A DNA stretch of 64,000 bases from Blastomonas sp. SL216. GTDB taxonomy: Bacteria; Pseudomonadota; Alphaproteobacteria; Sphingomonadales; Sphingomonadaceae. Location of the stretch: assembly GCA_026625625.1 (NCBI GenBank), contig CP113055.1, forward strand, positions 684,501 through 748,500, read 5' to 3'. Each line of letters opens with the position of its first letter. Position 1 is the first letter of the stretch. A program made the position numbers and the translations under genes. The notes below the pieces were generated by a model. It searched no databases, was not told where the DNA came from, and worked only from the letters and a program-made list of their open reading frames with translations. Of the stretch, positions 39,644 to 48,887 are shown piece after piece.

Positions 39644-40674
39644 TGACGGCGGACAGCGACATCCGCACGATGAACATGATCGAGGCGATCAACAGCGCGC
39701 TCGACGTGATGATGGAACGCGACGGCAATGTCGTGGTGATGGGCGAAGACGTGGGCTATTTCGGTGGCGTTTTCCGCTGCACCGCGGGCCTGCAGAAGAA
39801 ATACGGCAAGACGCGCGTGTTCGACACGCCGATCAGCGAGTGCGGCATTGTCGGCGTCGCGGTGGGGATGGGCGCCTATGGCCTGCGTCCGGTGCCCGAA
39901 ATCCAGTTTGCAGACTATATCTATCCCGGCATCGACCAGCTGATCTCTGAAGCGGCGCGGCTTCGCTATCGGTCGGCGGGCGAATATATTGCGCCGATCA
40001 CGGTGCGCTCGCCCTTCGGCGGCGGCATTTTCGGCGGTCAGACGCACAGCCAGAGCCCCGAAAGCCTGTTTACCCATGTCGCGGGTCTCAAGACGGTGAT
40101 CCCTTCAACGCCCTATGACGCCAAGGGCCTGCTGATCTCGGCGATCGAGGACAATGACCCGGTCATCTTCTTCGAGCCCAAGCGCATCTATAACGGCCCG
40201 TTCAGCGGCTATTATGATCGCCCGGTCGAACCCTGGTCCAAGCATGCGGCCTCGTCGGTGCCGACTGGCCATTATCGCATCCCGCTGGGCAAGGCGAATG
40301 TCGTGCGCGAAGGCGAGGGGCTGACCATCCTGGCCTATGGCACGATGGTGCATGTCGCGCTGGCCGTGGTCGAGGCGAACAAAGTCGATGCCGAAGTCAT
40401 CGATCTGCGCACGCTGCTGCCACTCGACATCGAGACGATCGAGGCGTCGGTGAAGAAGACCGGGCGCTGCCTGATCGTGCACGAGGCGACGCGGACCAGC
40501 GGCTTTGGTGCCGAGCTTTCCGCATTGGTGCAGGAACGCTGCTTCTATCACCTCGAAGCGCCGGTCGAGCGCGTCACCGGCTTTGACACGCCCTATCCGC
40601 ACAGCCTGGAATGGGCATATTTCCCTGGCCCGATCCGCATCGGTCGCGCCATTGCCAAGATCATGAAGGACTGA
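39631..40674 (+). CDS. bkdA2: Branched-chain 2-oxoacid dehydrogenase E1 beta subunit
   Basis: A 347-aa partner of E1 alpha. The family segments MNMIEAINSALDVMMERD, VVVMGEDVGYFGGVFR, PISECGIVGVAVGMGAYGLR and EIQFADYIYPGIDQ are intact; the C-terminal domain has FDTPYPHSLE. The ATG at 39631 lies inside the end of bkdA1, so translation is coupled. The frame is open upstream to 39373 but that part is bkdA1 in another frame. Confidence 0.96.
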   Translation: MAEVMTADSDIRTMNMIEAINSALDVMMERDGNVVVMGEDVGYFGGVFRCTAGLQKKYGKTRVFDTPISECGIVGVAVGMGAYGLRPVPEIQFADYIYPGIDQLISEAARLRYRSAGEYIAPITVRSPFGGGIFGGQTHSQSPESLFTHVAGLKTVIPSTPYDAKGLLISAIEDNDPVIFFEPKRIYNGPFSGYYDRPVEPWSKHAASSVPTGHYRIPLGKANVVREGEGLTILAYGTMVHVALAVVEANKVDAEVIDLRTLLPLDIETIEASVKKTGRCLIVHEATRTSGFGAELSALVQERCFYHLEAPVERVTGFDTPYPHSLEWAYFPGPIRIGRAIAKIMKD

Positions 40675-40680
40675 CCCGCC

Positions 40681-41964
40681 ATGGCCACTTATACCTTCAA
40701 CCTGCCCGATATCGGCGAAGGCATTGCCGAGGCGGAGATTGTTGCCTGGCACGTCAAGATTGGCGACCGAGTCGAGGAAGACGGCCGCATCGCGGACATG
40801 ATGACCGACAAGGCGACGGTGGAGATGGAATCGCCGGTGTCCGGCATCGTCACCAGGGTCGCAGGCGCCGAGGGCGATGTCATCGCCATCGGTTCGATGC
40901 TGGTCGAGATCGAGATCGAAGGCGAGGCGGGCGGTGATGCGCCTGCGGCTGAAAGCACCCCTGCGCCCGCGCCGGCACCCGAGGTGATTGAGGCAGAGAC
41001 GCCCAAGGCACCGCAGGTGGCGGTAGCTGCGCCTGCAGCCGCGCCCGCACCCGCTGCACCCAAAGCAGAAGCGGTCGAACCATCGCGTCCTGCGCAGAGC
41101 GGCAGCGAGGCCGGTGACAAGGTGCTGGCTTCGCCCGTCGTGCGCCAGCGTGCGCGCGATTTGGGCATTGACCTGGCCAAGGTGCGTCCGGCCGAAGGCG
41201 CGCGCATCCGCCACGCCGATCTCGACGCGTATCTGAACTATGGCGGCACCCGCGCCGGGCCGGGCCGCGCCGCCGACGAGGAAATCCGCGTGATCGGCAT
41301 GCGCAAGCGGATTGCGCAGAACATGGCCGAATCCAAGCGCCATATCCCGCACTTCACCTATGTCGAGGAAATCGATGTCACGAAGATGGAGGATATGCGC
41401 GGCGAGATGAACGCCTCACGCGGCAATCGGCCGAAGCTGACTGCCCTGCCGATCCTGATCGCGGCGATCTGCAAGACGTTGCGCGAATATCCGATGCTCA
41501 ACGCGCGCTATGACGACGAGGCCAATGTGGTGACCCGCTTCGGCGCGGTGCATCTGGGCATCGCGACGCAGACCGATGCCGGGCTGATGGTGCCTGTGCT
41601 GCGCGGTGCCGAGTCCCTGAGCGTCTGGGACATGGCGAGCGAGATTGCGCGGCTTGCCGATGCGGCGCGCAGTGGCAAGGCGAAGAGCGAGGAACTGTCC
41701 GGATCGACACTGACGCTGACCTCGCTGGGTCCGCTGGGCGGCATTGCGACGACCCCGGTGATCAACCGGCCCGAAGTCGCGATTATCGGCCCCAACAAGA
41801 TCGTGGAGCGGCCGATGGTGGTCGATGGCACGGTGGTCATTCGCAAGATGATGAACCTGTCGATCTCGTGCGATCATCGCGTGGTCGACGGCTATGACGC
41901 AGCCAGCTTCGTCCAGGCGCTCAAACGCCGGATCGAGACGCCGATCTATATCTTCGCGGATTGA
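40681..41964 (+). CDS. bkdB: Branched-chain 2-oxoacid dehydrogenase E2 (dihydrolipoyl acyltransferase)
   Basis: A 427-aa core subunit. One N-terminal lipoyl domain has the lipoylated Lys44 in MTDKATVEM. An Ala/Pro/Glu-rich flexible linker spans about residues 83-140. The peripheral subunit-binding domain follows (VLASPVVRQRARDLGID), then the catalytic domain with the DHRVVDGYDA active-site motif near the end. It transfers the branched acyl group to CoA. The E3 gene (lpd), often next in such operons, is absent here, so E3 must be shared from elsewhere. Confidence 0.96.
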   Translation: MATYTFNLPDIGEGIAEAEIVAWHVKIGDRVEEDGRIADMMTDKATVEMESPVSGIVTRVAGAEGDVIAIGSMLVEIEIEGEAGGDAPAAESTPAPAPAPEVIEAETPKAPQVAVAAPAAAPAPAAPKAEAVEPSRPAQSGSEAGDKVLASPVVRQRARDLGIDLAKVRPAEGARIRHADLDAYLNYGGTRAGPGRAADEEIRVIGMRKRIAQNMAESKRHIPHFTYVEEIDVTKMEDMRGEMNASRGNRPKLTALPILIAAICKTLREYPMLNARYDDEANVVTRFGAVHLGIATQTDAGLMVPVLRGAESLSVWDMASEIARLADAARSGKAKSEELSGSTLTLTSLGPLGGIATTPVINRPEVAIIGPNKIVERPMVVDGTVVIRKMMNLSISCDHRVVDGYDAASFVQALKRRIETPIYIFAD

Positions 41965-41973
41965 ACGTGGGTC

Positions 41974-41995
41974 CCCCTCCCGCTGATGGGAGGGG
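41974..41995. terminator. Hairpin between convergent bkdB and the 42002 gene
   Basis: Perfect 8-bp stem CCCCTCCC/GGGAGGGG with loop GCTGAT. There is no T-run, so it may be a transcript-end hairpin for both genes or a small dispersed palindrome like those at 34.3 kb. Confidence 0.45.
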
Positions 41996-42001
41996 ATAGT
42001 C

Positions 42002-42469
42002 TCAGCGCACGATCGCGCGGAAGGTGACGCGGCGCGTTTCGCCCTGCATCAGCCGGTCGCCGACGCGCCAGCGCAGGTGCGTGACGTCTTCCGGATTGGC
42101 AGGGCGCCAGCCGCCATTGCCCAGCGACACGCGCAGCGCCGAAAGAGGGCCCCAACTGCGGCCGCCATCGATCGACACGATCTCGCTGCCATCGACGGTC
42201 TCGTCGAGCCGCACGGTGCGGGGCAGGGGATTGGTGACGGTAAAGCCCTGGACCGGGCGGTTGCCGGTGTTGCGATATTCGACGACATAGATCAGGCGCT
42301 CGCCCGAACTGACCTGGCGGGCCGGTTCCAGCCGCACCCGTCGTGCGCCGTTGCCCTGCGGTGCGATTCGCTCCACGAAGATGGAAGACTTGGTCATGAC
42401 ATCGCCCGATGCCATGGCCGCCACAGGCGTCAGCATGGCGGACAGCGCGATTGCGGTGCGCAGAAGCAT
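42002..42469 (-). CDS. Exported DUF11-like hypothetical protein
   Basis: 155 aa with a signal peptide (MLLRTAIALSAMLTPVAAMA, cleavage before SGDV). The remainder looks like a single immunoglobulin-like beta-sandwich of the conserved-repeat/DUF11 kind: RLIYVVEYRNTGNRPVQGFTV, NPLPRTVRLDE, HLRWRVGDRLMQGE. DUF11 domains occur in surface or envelope proteins. No catalytic residues are evident. Single gene, divergent from the AI-2E permease gene. Function unknown. Confidence 0.75.
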   Translation of the reverse strand: MLLRTAIALSAMLTPVAAMASGDVMTKSSIFVERIAPQGNGARRVRLEPARQVSSGERLIYVVEYRNTGNRPVQGFTVTNPLPRTVRLDETVDGSEIVSIDGGRSWGPLSALRVSLGNGGWRPANPEDVTHLRWRVGDRLMQGETRRVTFRAIVR

Positions 42470-42651
42470 TCAAAACCCCGATTTGCCCCCGCCGGGAGAA
42501 GTCCGGCTGACAAGATCGGTAAAGCCCATCTTCCAACATATGGTTAACGCTCTGGCAGGAAGTATGAATCCGCGCCGCCGGATTGTGCCCAGCATGCTGG
42601 ACGGATATAGCCGAAACCTGCCCGGTTTTCGGGCCAAGGGCCCTGTTGCGC

Positions 42652-43821
42652 ATGTCTTTACCTCCATCCGATCGCACGGTTACCGATGAACTGCGGCGCG
42701 ACCGCTTGCTGGCGGCGCTGGCGCTGATCGCTGGCGTTGCGCTGTTCCTGGCCTTTCCCTTCGCGATGCGCGCCGGGGCGGAGTTCTTCCTGCCGCTCGC
42801 CGTCGCCATCGTGCTGTCGATCGCGCTGGTGCCCGCGCTGGAATGGATGGAGCGCAGGGGCCTGCCTTCCATGGCGGCGGCGTTCCTGTGCCTCGTCCTG
42901 TTCCTGACGATCGCCAACGGCGCGCTGGCGGTGATCGTGGTGCCGGCGACCGACTGGTTCCTGGCGCTGCCCGACCGAATCCCCAAGATCATGGAAAACC
43001 TTGCCCCGCTGATCGATCTCTATTCGGATCTGCAGCGGTTCGTGGACGATACCACGCGGCTGGTGTCGGGATCGATGGTCAAGGCGCAGGCTGCGGCGAC
43101 CAGTTCACCCGAATCGCTGCTCGACCTGTTCGCCAGCGCCGCGCCCGGCGTGGCCTTGCAGATGGCGTTCGTCATCCTGCTGATCTTCTTCTTCCTGGCC
43201 GGCTGGACCAAGCTGCGTGAGAACGCCATCAACAGCCGTGGCAGCTTTACTGGCGCGATGGCGACCGCACGGGTGATCCAGAATGTCGTCTCGGCGACAT
43301 CGGCCTATCTTACCACGATCACCGTCATCAACCTGCTGCTGGGCCTGTCGGTTGGCGTGGTGGTGTGGATGCTGGGCATGGAATCGCCTGCGATGTGGGG
43401 TGGCATCGTCGCGCTGCTCAACTTTGTCCCTTATCTCGGGCCGGTGCTCGCAGCGGTACTGCTGGCACTGGGCGGGCTGATGAGCTTTGGCGATCTGGGC
43501 ACGGCGCTGATTCCCGCCAGCGTGCAGATCGTTTTTCACCTGGTCGAGGCGAATCTCATCACGCCGGCGGTGCTTGGCCGCAGGCTGACGATGAACCCGC
43601 TGCTGATTCTCGTCTCGCTGAGCTACTGGGCCTGGGTCTGGGGCACGACCGGCGCGCTGCTCGCGGTGCCGCTGCTGATCATCATCCAGACCGTCGTGGC
43701 TGCGGCGGGCAAGCCGGATATCGCCGGTTTCCTGTTCGAATCGGGCACGCTCACGCGGCAACCGCGCGATGCGGAAACTTCAGCAACAGAGCCACTTTCG
43801 CCGGTTCGCGGGAAAAATTGA
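42652..43821 (+). CDS. AI-2E family (PerM-like) membrane transporter
   Basis: A 389-aa inner-membrane protein with about eight transmembrane helices in the family layout: pairs near the N-terminus (residues 21-55 and 70-95), a soluble loop (about 100-160), then helices ending in NFVPYLGPVLAAVLLAL and TPAVLGRRLTMNPLLILVSL, the signature region of the family. Members have been proposed as exporters of AI-2 or as sodium/proton antiporters; the substrate here is unknown. ATG 42652 lacks a strong ribosome binding site. Confidence 0.88.
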   Translation: MSLPPSDRTVTDELRRDRLLAALALIAGVALFLAFPFAMRAGAEFFLPLAVAIVLSIALVPALEWMERRGLPSMAAAFLCLVLFLTIANGALAVIVVPATDWFLALPDRIPKIMENLAPLIDLYSDLQRFVDDTTRLVSGSMVKAQAAATSSPESLLDLFASAAPGVALQMAFVILLIFFFLAGWTKLRENAINSRGSFTGAMATARVIQNVVSATSAYLTTITVINLLLGLSVGVVVWMLGMESPAMWGGIVALLNFVPYLGPVLAAVLLALGGLMSFGDLGTALIPASVQIVFHLVEANLITPAVLGRRLTMNPLLILVSLSYWAWVWGTTGALLAVPLLIIIQTVVAAAGKPDIAGFLFESGTLTRQPRDAETSATEPLSPVRGKN

Positions 43822-43830
43822 AAGAGGCTG

Positions 43831-43859
43831 TTGACAGGCGGCGAGGTCGCTTCTAGTGG
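43831..43859 (+). promoter_or_regulatory. Candidate tRNA-Asp promoter
   Basis: A consensus TTGACA (43831-43836) lies 40 bases before the tRNA. The -10 is weak: TCTAGT or TAGTGG at 43852-43859 depending on spacing. Confidence 0.4.
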
Positions 43860-43876
43860 CAGCGCTCCAACGCGAT

Positions 43877-43953
<77 letters not shown>

Positions 43954-44024
43954 TTGGACTGGTGGATATTCCGCCCCAATGGTCACTCGCAAGCGTTGGA
44001 AACCCCTTAAAAATTTCGCAAAGA

Positions 44025-44234
44025 TCAGGCCCGCCAGCGGCCTGTTTCCATCCAGATCATCAGCGGCCGCATCGGCGCGATCCAGATGATTCCCGCAACG
44101 CAATAGATCACCGATTGCACCGCGATGTGCCAGCCGCCGATGATGCTGGAAAAGCTGGCGACGATCACCGCCCAGATCGTGATGATGGCCAGGATGGCGA
44201 AAATGCCCACGGGCTTGCGCAGGGTCGGCTTCAT
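44025..44234 (-). CDS. DUF2842 small membrane protein
   Basis: 69 aa with two transmembrane helices (residues 10-28 and 36-54), the N-terminal TLRKPVGIFAILAI and the GIIWIAPMRPLMIWME end typical of DUF2842, a family restricted to alphaproteobacteria. Function unknown. Its ATG overlaps the stop of the 5-formyl-THF cyclo-ligase gene by 4 bases, so it is the last gene of that leftward unit. Confidence 0.85.
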   Translation of the reverse strand: MKPTLRKPVGIFAILAIITIWAVIVASFSSIIGGWHIAVQSVIYCVAGIIWIAPMRPLMIWMETGRWRA

Positions 44235-44836
44235 CGAAATTCTCTTTCCTCGATCGGCAGCAGCACCTGCTGCTCGGTGATCACCGCATCGAGCGGCATG
44301 TCATGATCATCGGTCGGCACGCGCTCTGCCTGCTGCACTGTCCAGCCCAGCCCGATTCGCCGCGTGGCGGGGTGCGCGGCGCACCAGCCGTCATAATGGC
44401 CGCCGCCCTGTCCCAGCCGGTTGAGCGCGTCGTCAAACGCCACCAGCGGCATGAACAGCGCGTCGGGCACCACTTCGGGCATGGCGGCATGCGGCTGCGG
44501 ACCCCAGGGGCCCTGTTCGAGCGTTTCGTCCGATCCGGTCCACAGGCGGAAACGCATCGGCCCTGCCTGCTCGCGGGTCCAGGGCAGCGCGATCATCTTG
44601 CCCAGATCCAGCAGGTGCATGGCATAGCGCTGGGTCGGTACCTCGCCGGGGACGGCGCGATACAGGCCGACGAACTCAGCCTGCTCGATCAGCGGCAGGA
44701 TGGCGCGGGGAGGGCGGCCGAAGATCAGAGCGCGGTGCGCATCCGGCAGGGCCTGCCAATGCGCCAGCCGTGCCGCGCGCATCGCGCGACGCATCTGGCG
44801 CTTCTGGCTGATCACATCGGTCAAAAGCTCGCCCAT
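44231..44836 (-). CDS. 5-formyltetrahydrofolate cyclo-ligase
   Basis: Converts 5-formyl-THF to 5,10-methenyl-THF with ATP, returning the storage form of folate to the active pool. About 201 aa. The N-terminal QKRQMRRAMRAARLA and the C-terminal RLGQGGGHYDGWCA are the substrate and ATP loops of the family. ATG 44836 (MGELLTDVISQ) is preferred; the frame runs on to 44878 into the 3' flank of the 6S RNA. The adjacency of 6S RNA and this gene is conserved from E. coli (ssrS-ygfA) to alphaproteobacteria. Confidence 0.94.
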   Translation of the reverse strand: MGELLTDVISQKRQMRRAMRAARLAHWQALPDAHRALIFGRPPRAILPLIEQAEFVGLYRAVPGEVPTQRYAMHLLDLGKMIALPWTREQAGPMRFRLWTGSDETLEQGPWGPQPHAAMPEVVPDALFMPLVAFDDALNRLGQGGGHYDGWCAAHPATRRIGLGWTVQQAERVPTDDHDMPLDAVITEQQVLLPIEEREFR

Positions 44837-44883
44837 TCCTGGCTGTTGGGGAAATGCTGGCCCGGTCGTGCCGGGCAAAGGGT

Positions 44884-45035
44884 GGAACCGCCTTGGCCGT
44901 TTGCTGGAATATCCTCTGACGCCAGTAACGTCAGGTGGGCGCCGTGTGCCTCTGGCCGGAGCCAGGACAGGGACAGCTCCCTTGGAAGATGTATCGCCTC
45001 AGGGATGTTCTCTGCAGCTCGTACCAGGCAGTCCC
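44884..45035 (-). ncRNA. ssrS: 6S RNA (ssrS)
   Basis: A non-coding stretch between zapA and the 5-formyl-THF cyclo-ligase gene, the conserved site of 6S RNA. The about 152-nt leftward transcript would begin GGGACTGCCTGG and end AAGGCGGTTCC; these ends pair into the closing stem with one bulge. The 5' strand of the central region carries CATCCCTGAGGCGATA, close to the CCCUGAGCCGAUA of the E. coli molecule. 6S RNA mimics an open promoter and sequesters sigma-70 RNA polymerase in slow growth. The exact 3' end is inferred from pairing. Confidence 0.85.
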
Positions 45036-45042
45036 GATATAT

Positions 45043-45071
45043 GATTTAGGGCTGTGCGGTCTGGTTCTCAA
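45043..45071 (-). promoter_or_regulatory. 6S RNA promoter inside the 3' end of zapA
   Basis: On the minus strand TTGAGA (45071-45066), a 17-base spacer and TAAATC (45048-45043), followed 7 bases later by the predicted G start of 6S RNA. It lies across the last codons of zapA, so 6S RNA can be made both from its own promoter and by read-through. Confidence 0.6.
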
Positions 45072-45423
45072 GCCCTGCTGCCAGATTCTCGATCCGCTGC
45101 GCCAACCGCTCGATAGCACGCGCTGCCATCTCGGTATCATTGTCATGCGTCAGCAGGTCGCCCTGTTGCGGCTTTGCCGGTTCGACCTTGGCCGCCTGCG
45201 CCGCCAGCGCCTCGGCGGCGCGGTCCTGTGTTTCGGCGAGCTCATCGGCCAGCAGCAGCCCGGCAAACAGCAGTGCGCGGGTTTCGGTCAGCCCGCCCGA
45301 GGCACTGGCCTTGCGCGCGGCGGTGTCCAGCATCGTGCCGAGCCGCGCCAGATGCTGTTCCTCGCCGGGCTGGCAGGTCACGCTGTAGAGTCGTCCGCCG
45401 ATGGTCAGGCGCATGTCGGGCAT
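45046..45423 (-). CDS. zapA: Cell division protein ZapA
   Basis: A 125-aa FtsZ-ring-associated protein. The N-terminal beta/alpha head (MRLTIGGRLYSVTCQPGEEQHL) and the following helix (ALLFAGLLLADELAE) match ZapA; the C-terminal half is a long coiled coil with an internal acidic-polar stretch (about residues 78-100). GGAG precedes ATG 45423. It follows the small coiled-coil gene by 5 bases and precedes 6S RNA. Confidence 0.9.
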   Translation of the reverse strand: MPDMRLTIGGRLYSVTCQPGEEQHLARLGTMLDTAARKASASGGLTETRALLFAGLLLADELAETQDRAAEALAAQAAKVEPAKPQQGDLLTHDNDTEMAARAIERLAQRIENLAAGLENQTAQP

Positions 45424-45428
45424 GGTGC

Positions 45429-45635
45429 TTACTCCGCCTTGGCCAGCAGCGCATCAATGCCGACCAGCGCGTCGGCGGCAGCGGCCTTGAGCATCGCGTG
45501 GCGCTCCAGCAACTCATCGCTGGCTGCGATCGTGTGCGACTGGAGGTTCTCGGCGAGCCCGACATGCGCCGATTCCAGCCGCGTCAATGCTCGCTCCAAT
45601 TGTCCGATAGCAAGGATAAGTCGTTCATTTGCCAT
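45429..45635 (-). CDS. Small coiled-coil protein co-transcribed with zapA
   Basis: 68 aa, almost entirely amphipathic helix with heptad spacing of Leu/Ile/Ala (RLILAIGQLERALTRLE ... LLERHAMLKAAAADALV). AAGG precedes ATG 45635. No named family recognised. Position directly before zapA suggests a division-related partner, perhaps analogous to the coiled-coil ZapB, but this is only inference. Confidence 0.72.
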   Translation of the reverse strand: MANERLILAIGQLERALTRLESAHVGLAENLQSHTIAASDELLERHAMLKAAAADALVGIDALLAKAE

Positions 45636-45833
45636 GGAATGACCTTATCAACAAATGCTGCAAAATCAACTTTCGGACAAACTGTGTCTTTTGCGGAACT
45701 TGACGCGGTGCACCATGGACACCAAAGGGTGACGCCAAAGCCGACTCGGCCTGCGGATATGCATAGGCACATTCCTGATTTCGCGCAGGCACATAGGCTC
45801 TGATCAAGGATCAGCAGGGAGTTTCAAAGGGCG

Positions 45834-47807
45834 ATGTCCGTTCAGTTTCAAGATCTCGCCAACGCCATTCGCGCACTGTCGATGGATGCGGTTCAGGCTG
45901 CCAATAGCGGCCATCCCGGCATGCCGATGGGCATGGCCGATGTCGCCACCGTGCTGTTCGGCGAATATCTGAAGTTCGATGCCAGCGCCCCGGATTGGGC
46001 GGACCGTGATCGGTTCGTGCTGTCTGCAGGCCATGGATCGATGCTGATCTATTCGCTGCTGCACCTCACCGGATATGCGCGCCCGACGATCGAGGACATC
46101 CGCAATTTCCGCCAGCTGCACAGCCCGTGCGCCGGTCACCCTGAGAATTTCGAGCTGGCTGGTGTCGAATGCACCACCGGCCCGCTGGGCCAGGGGCTGG
46201 CCATGGCGGTGGGCATGGCGATGGCCGAGCGGCACCTGAATGCCGAATTCGGCGACGAACTCGTCGATCACCGTACCTGGGTGATTGCCGGCGATGGCTG
46301 CCTGATGGAAGGCATCAACCACGAGGCCATCGGCCTTGCAGGCCATCTGAAGCTGGGCCAGCTCAATGTGCTGTGGGACGACAACCGCATCACCATCGAT
46401 GGCGCGACCGATCTTTCGACCAGCGAAGACATTCGCGCCCGCCACACCGCTGCCGGTTGGCATGTCGTCGATTGCGACGGCCATGATGCCGATTCGATCC
46501 GCGCTGCGCTCAGCGCAGCAGTCGCCGATCCGCGCCCGTCGCTGATCGCCTGCGCCACCGTGATCGGCAAGGGCGCCCCCAACAAGCAGGGGACTTCTGC
46601 CACGCACGGTTCGCCTCTGGGCGCTGCCGAGGTTGATGCCGCGCGTGCGGCGCTCGGTTGGCAGCATGCGCCGTTCGATATCCCGGAGGATGTTCGCGCC
46701 AGCTGGGCCGCTTTTGGCCGGCGCGGCGCAGAATCCCATGCCGCCTGGGCCGAACGGCTCGCCGCATCGGACAAGGCCGCAGAATTCAAGCGCCGCATGG
46801 CGGGCGAACTGCCCGCCGGCTTCAGCCTGTCGCAGCATGTCGCCGCGCTGCTCGCCGAGCCGCAAAAGGTCGCAACGCGCAAGGCATCCGAGCTGGCGCT
46901 CGAAGCGATCAACCCGCGCCTGCCCGAAACGGTGGGCGGATCGGCGGACCTTACCGGATCGAACAACACCAAGACCGCCGGCCTGGGCGTGTTCAGCGCC
47001 GCCAATTATGGTGGCCGCTACGTCAATTACGGCATCCGTGAATTCGGCATGGCCGCAGCGATGAATGGCCTGGCGCTGCATGGCGGAGTCATCCCCTATG
47101 CCGGCACCTTCCTGGTGTTTTCCGACTATGCCCGTGCCGCGATCCGCCTGTCGGCGCTGCAGCGCCAGCGTGTCATCTATGTGATGACGCATGACAGCAT
47201 CGGCCTGGGCGAAGACGGCCCGACCCATCAGCCGGTCGAGCATGTCATGAGCCTGCGCATGATGCCGAACCTGCTCACTTTCCGCCCCGGTGACGCGGTG
47301 GAGACGGCAGAATGCTGGGAAATTGCGCTCCAGGCGTCGGCGACTCCGACAGTGCTGGCGCTGACTCGGCAGAATCTGCCCCAGTTCCGCCGTGTCGAAG
47401 CCGAGGGCAACCAGAGCGCGCGCGGCGCTTATCGCATCAAGGTGGCGGGCAACAAGCGCCAGGTGGTGCTGATCGGCACTGGGTCCGAAGTGTCGCTGGC
47501 ATTGGCGGTGGCCGACCAGCTGGAGGCCGCCGGCATCGGTGCGGATGTCGTCTCGATGCCGTGCTGGTCGCTGTTCGATGCGCAGCCCGAAAGCTATCGC
47601 AACGACCTGCTGCCCGCCGATGTCCTCAAGGTCTCGATGGAGGCAGGCGTTACCTTCGGTTGGGAACGTTATGTCGGCCGCGATGGCCTCAGCTTCGGCA
47701 TCGACAGCTTTGGCGCCTCGGCGCCGGCAGAGGCGCTGTTCGACCATTTCGGCCTCACGCCCGACAAGATCACCCCCGCCGTGCGCGCTGCGCTGGGGCA
47801 GGGCTGA
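45834..47807 (+). CDS. tkt: Transketolase
   Basis: A 657-aa thiamine-diphosphate enzyme of the pentose phosphate and related routes. N-terminal NAIRALSMDAVQAANSGHPG, the cofactor-binding VIAGDGCLMEGINHEA and DDNRITIDGAT, and the C-terminal THDSIGLGEDGPTHQPVEH are all present. It heads an operon with gap, pgk and a class I aldolase, a cluster that shuttles triose and pentose phosphates. The 198-bp region before it is shared with the divergent zapA unit and shows no gene. Confidence 0.98.
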   Translation: MSVQFQDLANAIRALSMDAVQAANSGHPGMPMGMADVATVLFGEYLKFDASAPDWADRDRFVLSAGHGSMLIYSLLHLTGYARPTIEDIRNFRQLHSPCAGHPENFELAGVECTTGPLGQGLAMAVGMAMAERHLNAEFGDELVDHRTWVIAGDGCLMEGINHEAIGLAGHLKLGQLNVLWDDNRITIDGATDLSTSEDIRARHTAAGWHVVDCDGHDADSIRAALSAAVADPRPSLIACATVIGKGAPNKQGTSATHGSPLGAAEVDAARAALGWQHAPFDIPEDVRASWAAFGRRGAESHAAWAERLAASDKAAEFKRRMAGELPAGFSLSQHVAALLAEPQKVATRKASELALEAINPRLPETVGGSADLTGSNNTKTAGLGVFSAANYGGRYVNYGIREFGMAAAMNGLALHGGVIPYAGTFLVFSDYARAAIRLSALQRQRVIYVMTHDSIGLGEDGPTHQPVEHVMSLRMMPNLLTFRPGDAVETAECWEIALQASATPTVLALTRQNLPQFRRVEAEGNQSARGAYRIKVAGNKRQVVLIGTGSEVSLALAVADQLEAAGIGADVVSMPCWSLFDAQPESYRNDLLPADVLKVSMEAGVTFGWERYVGRDGLSFGIDSFGASAPAEALFDHFGLTPDKITPAVRAALGQG

Positions 47808-47843
47808 CACCCATATCAAAGAATTGAAAGCAGGAGAATTTCC

Positions 47844-48851
47844 ATGGCAGTCAAGGTTGCAATCAATGGTTTTGGCCGCATCGGCCGTCTGGTCGCGCGC
47901 GCGATCCTGGAGCGGACCGATCATGATCTGGAACTGGTCGCGATCAACGACCTGGGCGATGCCAAGGCCAATGCCCTGCTGTTCAAGCGTGACAGCGTCC
48001 ATGGCGCATTCCCCGGCACCGTCGTAGCCGAAGGCGACAGCATGATCGTCAACGGCAAGGCGATCAAGGTGACCGCAGAGCGCGACCCCGCCAAGCTGCC
48101 GCATGGCGCGATGGGCGTTGACATCGCTCTGGAATGCACCGGCTTCTTTGCCGACAAGGACAAGGCGAGCGCGCACCTGACCGCAGGTGCCAAGCGCGTG
48201 CTGATCTCGGCACCCGCGACCGGCGCGGACAAGACCATCGTCTATGGCGTCAACCATGACGTGCTGACCGCCGACGATCTGGTCGTTTCGAACGCCAGCT
48301 GCACCACCAACTGCCTCGCGCCGATGGCCAAGGTGCTTAACGATCTCGTCGGTATCGAGCGCGGCCTGATGACGACGGTGCACAGCTATACCAACGACCA
48401 GAAGATCCTCGACCAGATCCACAGCGACATGCGCCGTGCGCGCGCCGCCGCCATGTCGATGATCCCGACCACCACCGGTGCAGCGCGCGCCGTCGGCCTG
48501 GTGCTGCCCGAACTGAAGGGCAAGCTTGACGGTTCGGCGATCCGTGTGCCGACCCCGAATGTCAGCCTGGTCGATCTGACCTTCACCCCGGGCCGTGACA
48601 CCACGGTCGAGGAAATCAACGGCGCGCTCAAGGCCGCTGCCGAAGGTCCGCTCAAGGGCGTGCTGGCCTATACCGACGAGCCGCTGGTCTCGATCGACTT
48701 CAACCACGATCCGGCCAGCTCGACCATCGACAGCCTGGAAACTGCGGTGATCGACGGCAAGCTGGTGCGCGTGATCAGCTGGTACGACAATGAATGGGGC
48801 TTCTCGAACCGCATGGTCGACACCGCTGGCGTCATCGCCGGGCTGCTCTGA
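47844..48851 (+). CDS. gap: Glyceraldehyde-3-phosphate dehydrogenase, type I
   Basis: 335 aa. The NAD-binding start is [16 protein letters not shown]. The catalytic Cys153 is in [12 protein letters not shown]. The residue after the second strand is Asp36 (INDLGD), which favours NAD over NADP. The C-terminal [13 protein letters not shown] motif is intact. AGGAG precedes the ATG. It is second in the tkt-gap-pgk-aldolase operon; the direction of flux (glycolysis or gluconeogenesis) cannot be read from sequence. Confidence 0.98.
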   Translation: MAVKVAINGFGRIGRLVARAILERTDHDLELVAINDLGDAKANALLFKRDSVHGAFPGTVVAEGDSMIVNGKAIKVTAERDPAKLPHGAMGVDIALECTGFFADKDKASAHLTAGAKRVLISAPATGADKTIVYGVNHDVLTADDLVVSNASCTTNCLAPMAKVLNDLVGIERGLMTTVHSYTNDQKILDQIHSDMRRARAAAMSMIPTTTGAARAVGLVLPELKGKLDGSAIRVPTPNVSLVDLTFTPGRDTTVEEINGALKAAAEGPLKGVLAYTDEPLVSIDFNHDPASSTIDSLETAVIDGKLVRVISWYDNEWGFSNRMVDTAGVIAGLL

Positions 48852-48887
48852 TCGGATCGGCCTCACAAAAGGGAAGAAAGCCAGCGC

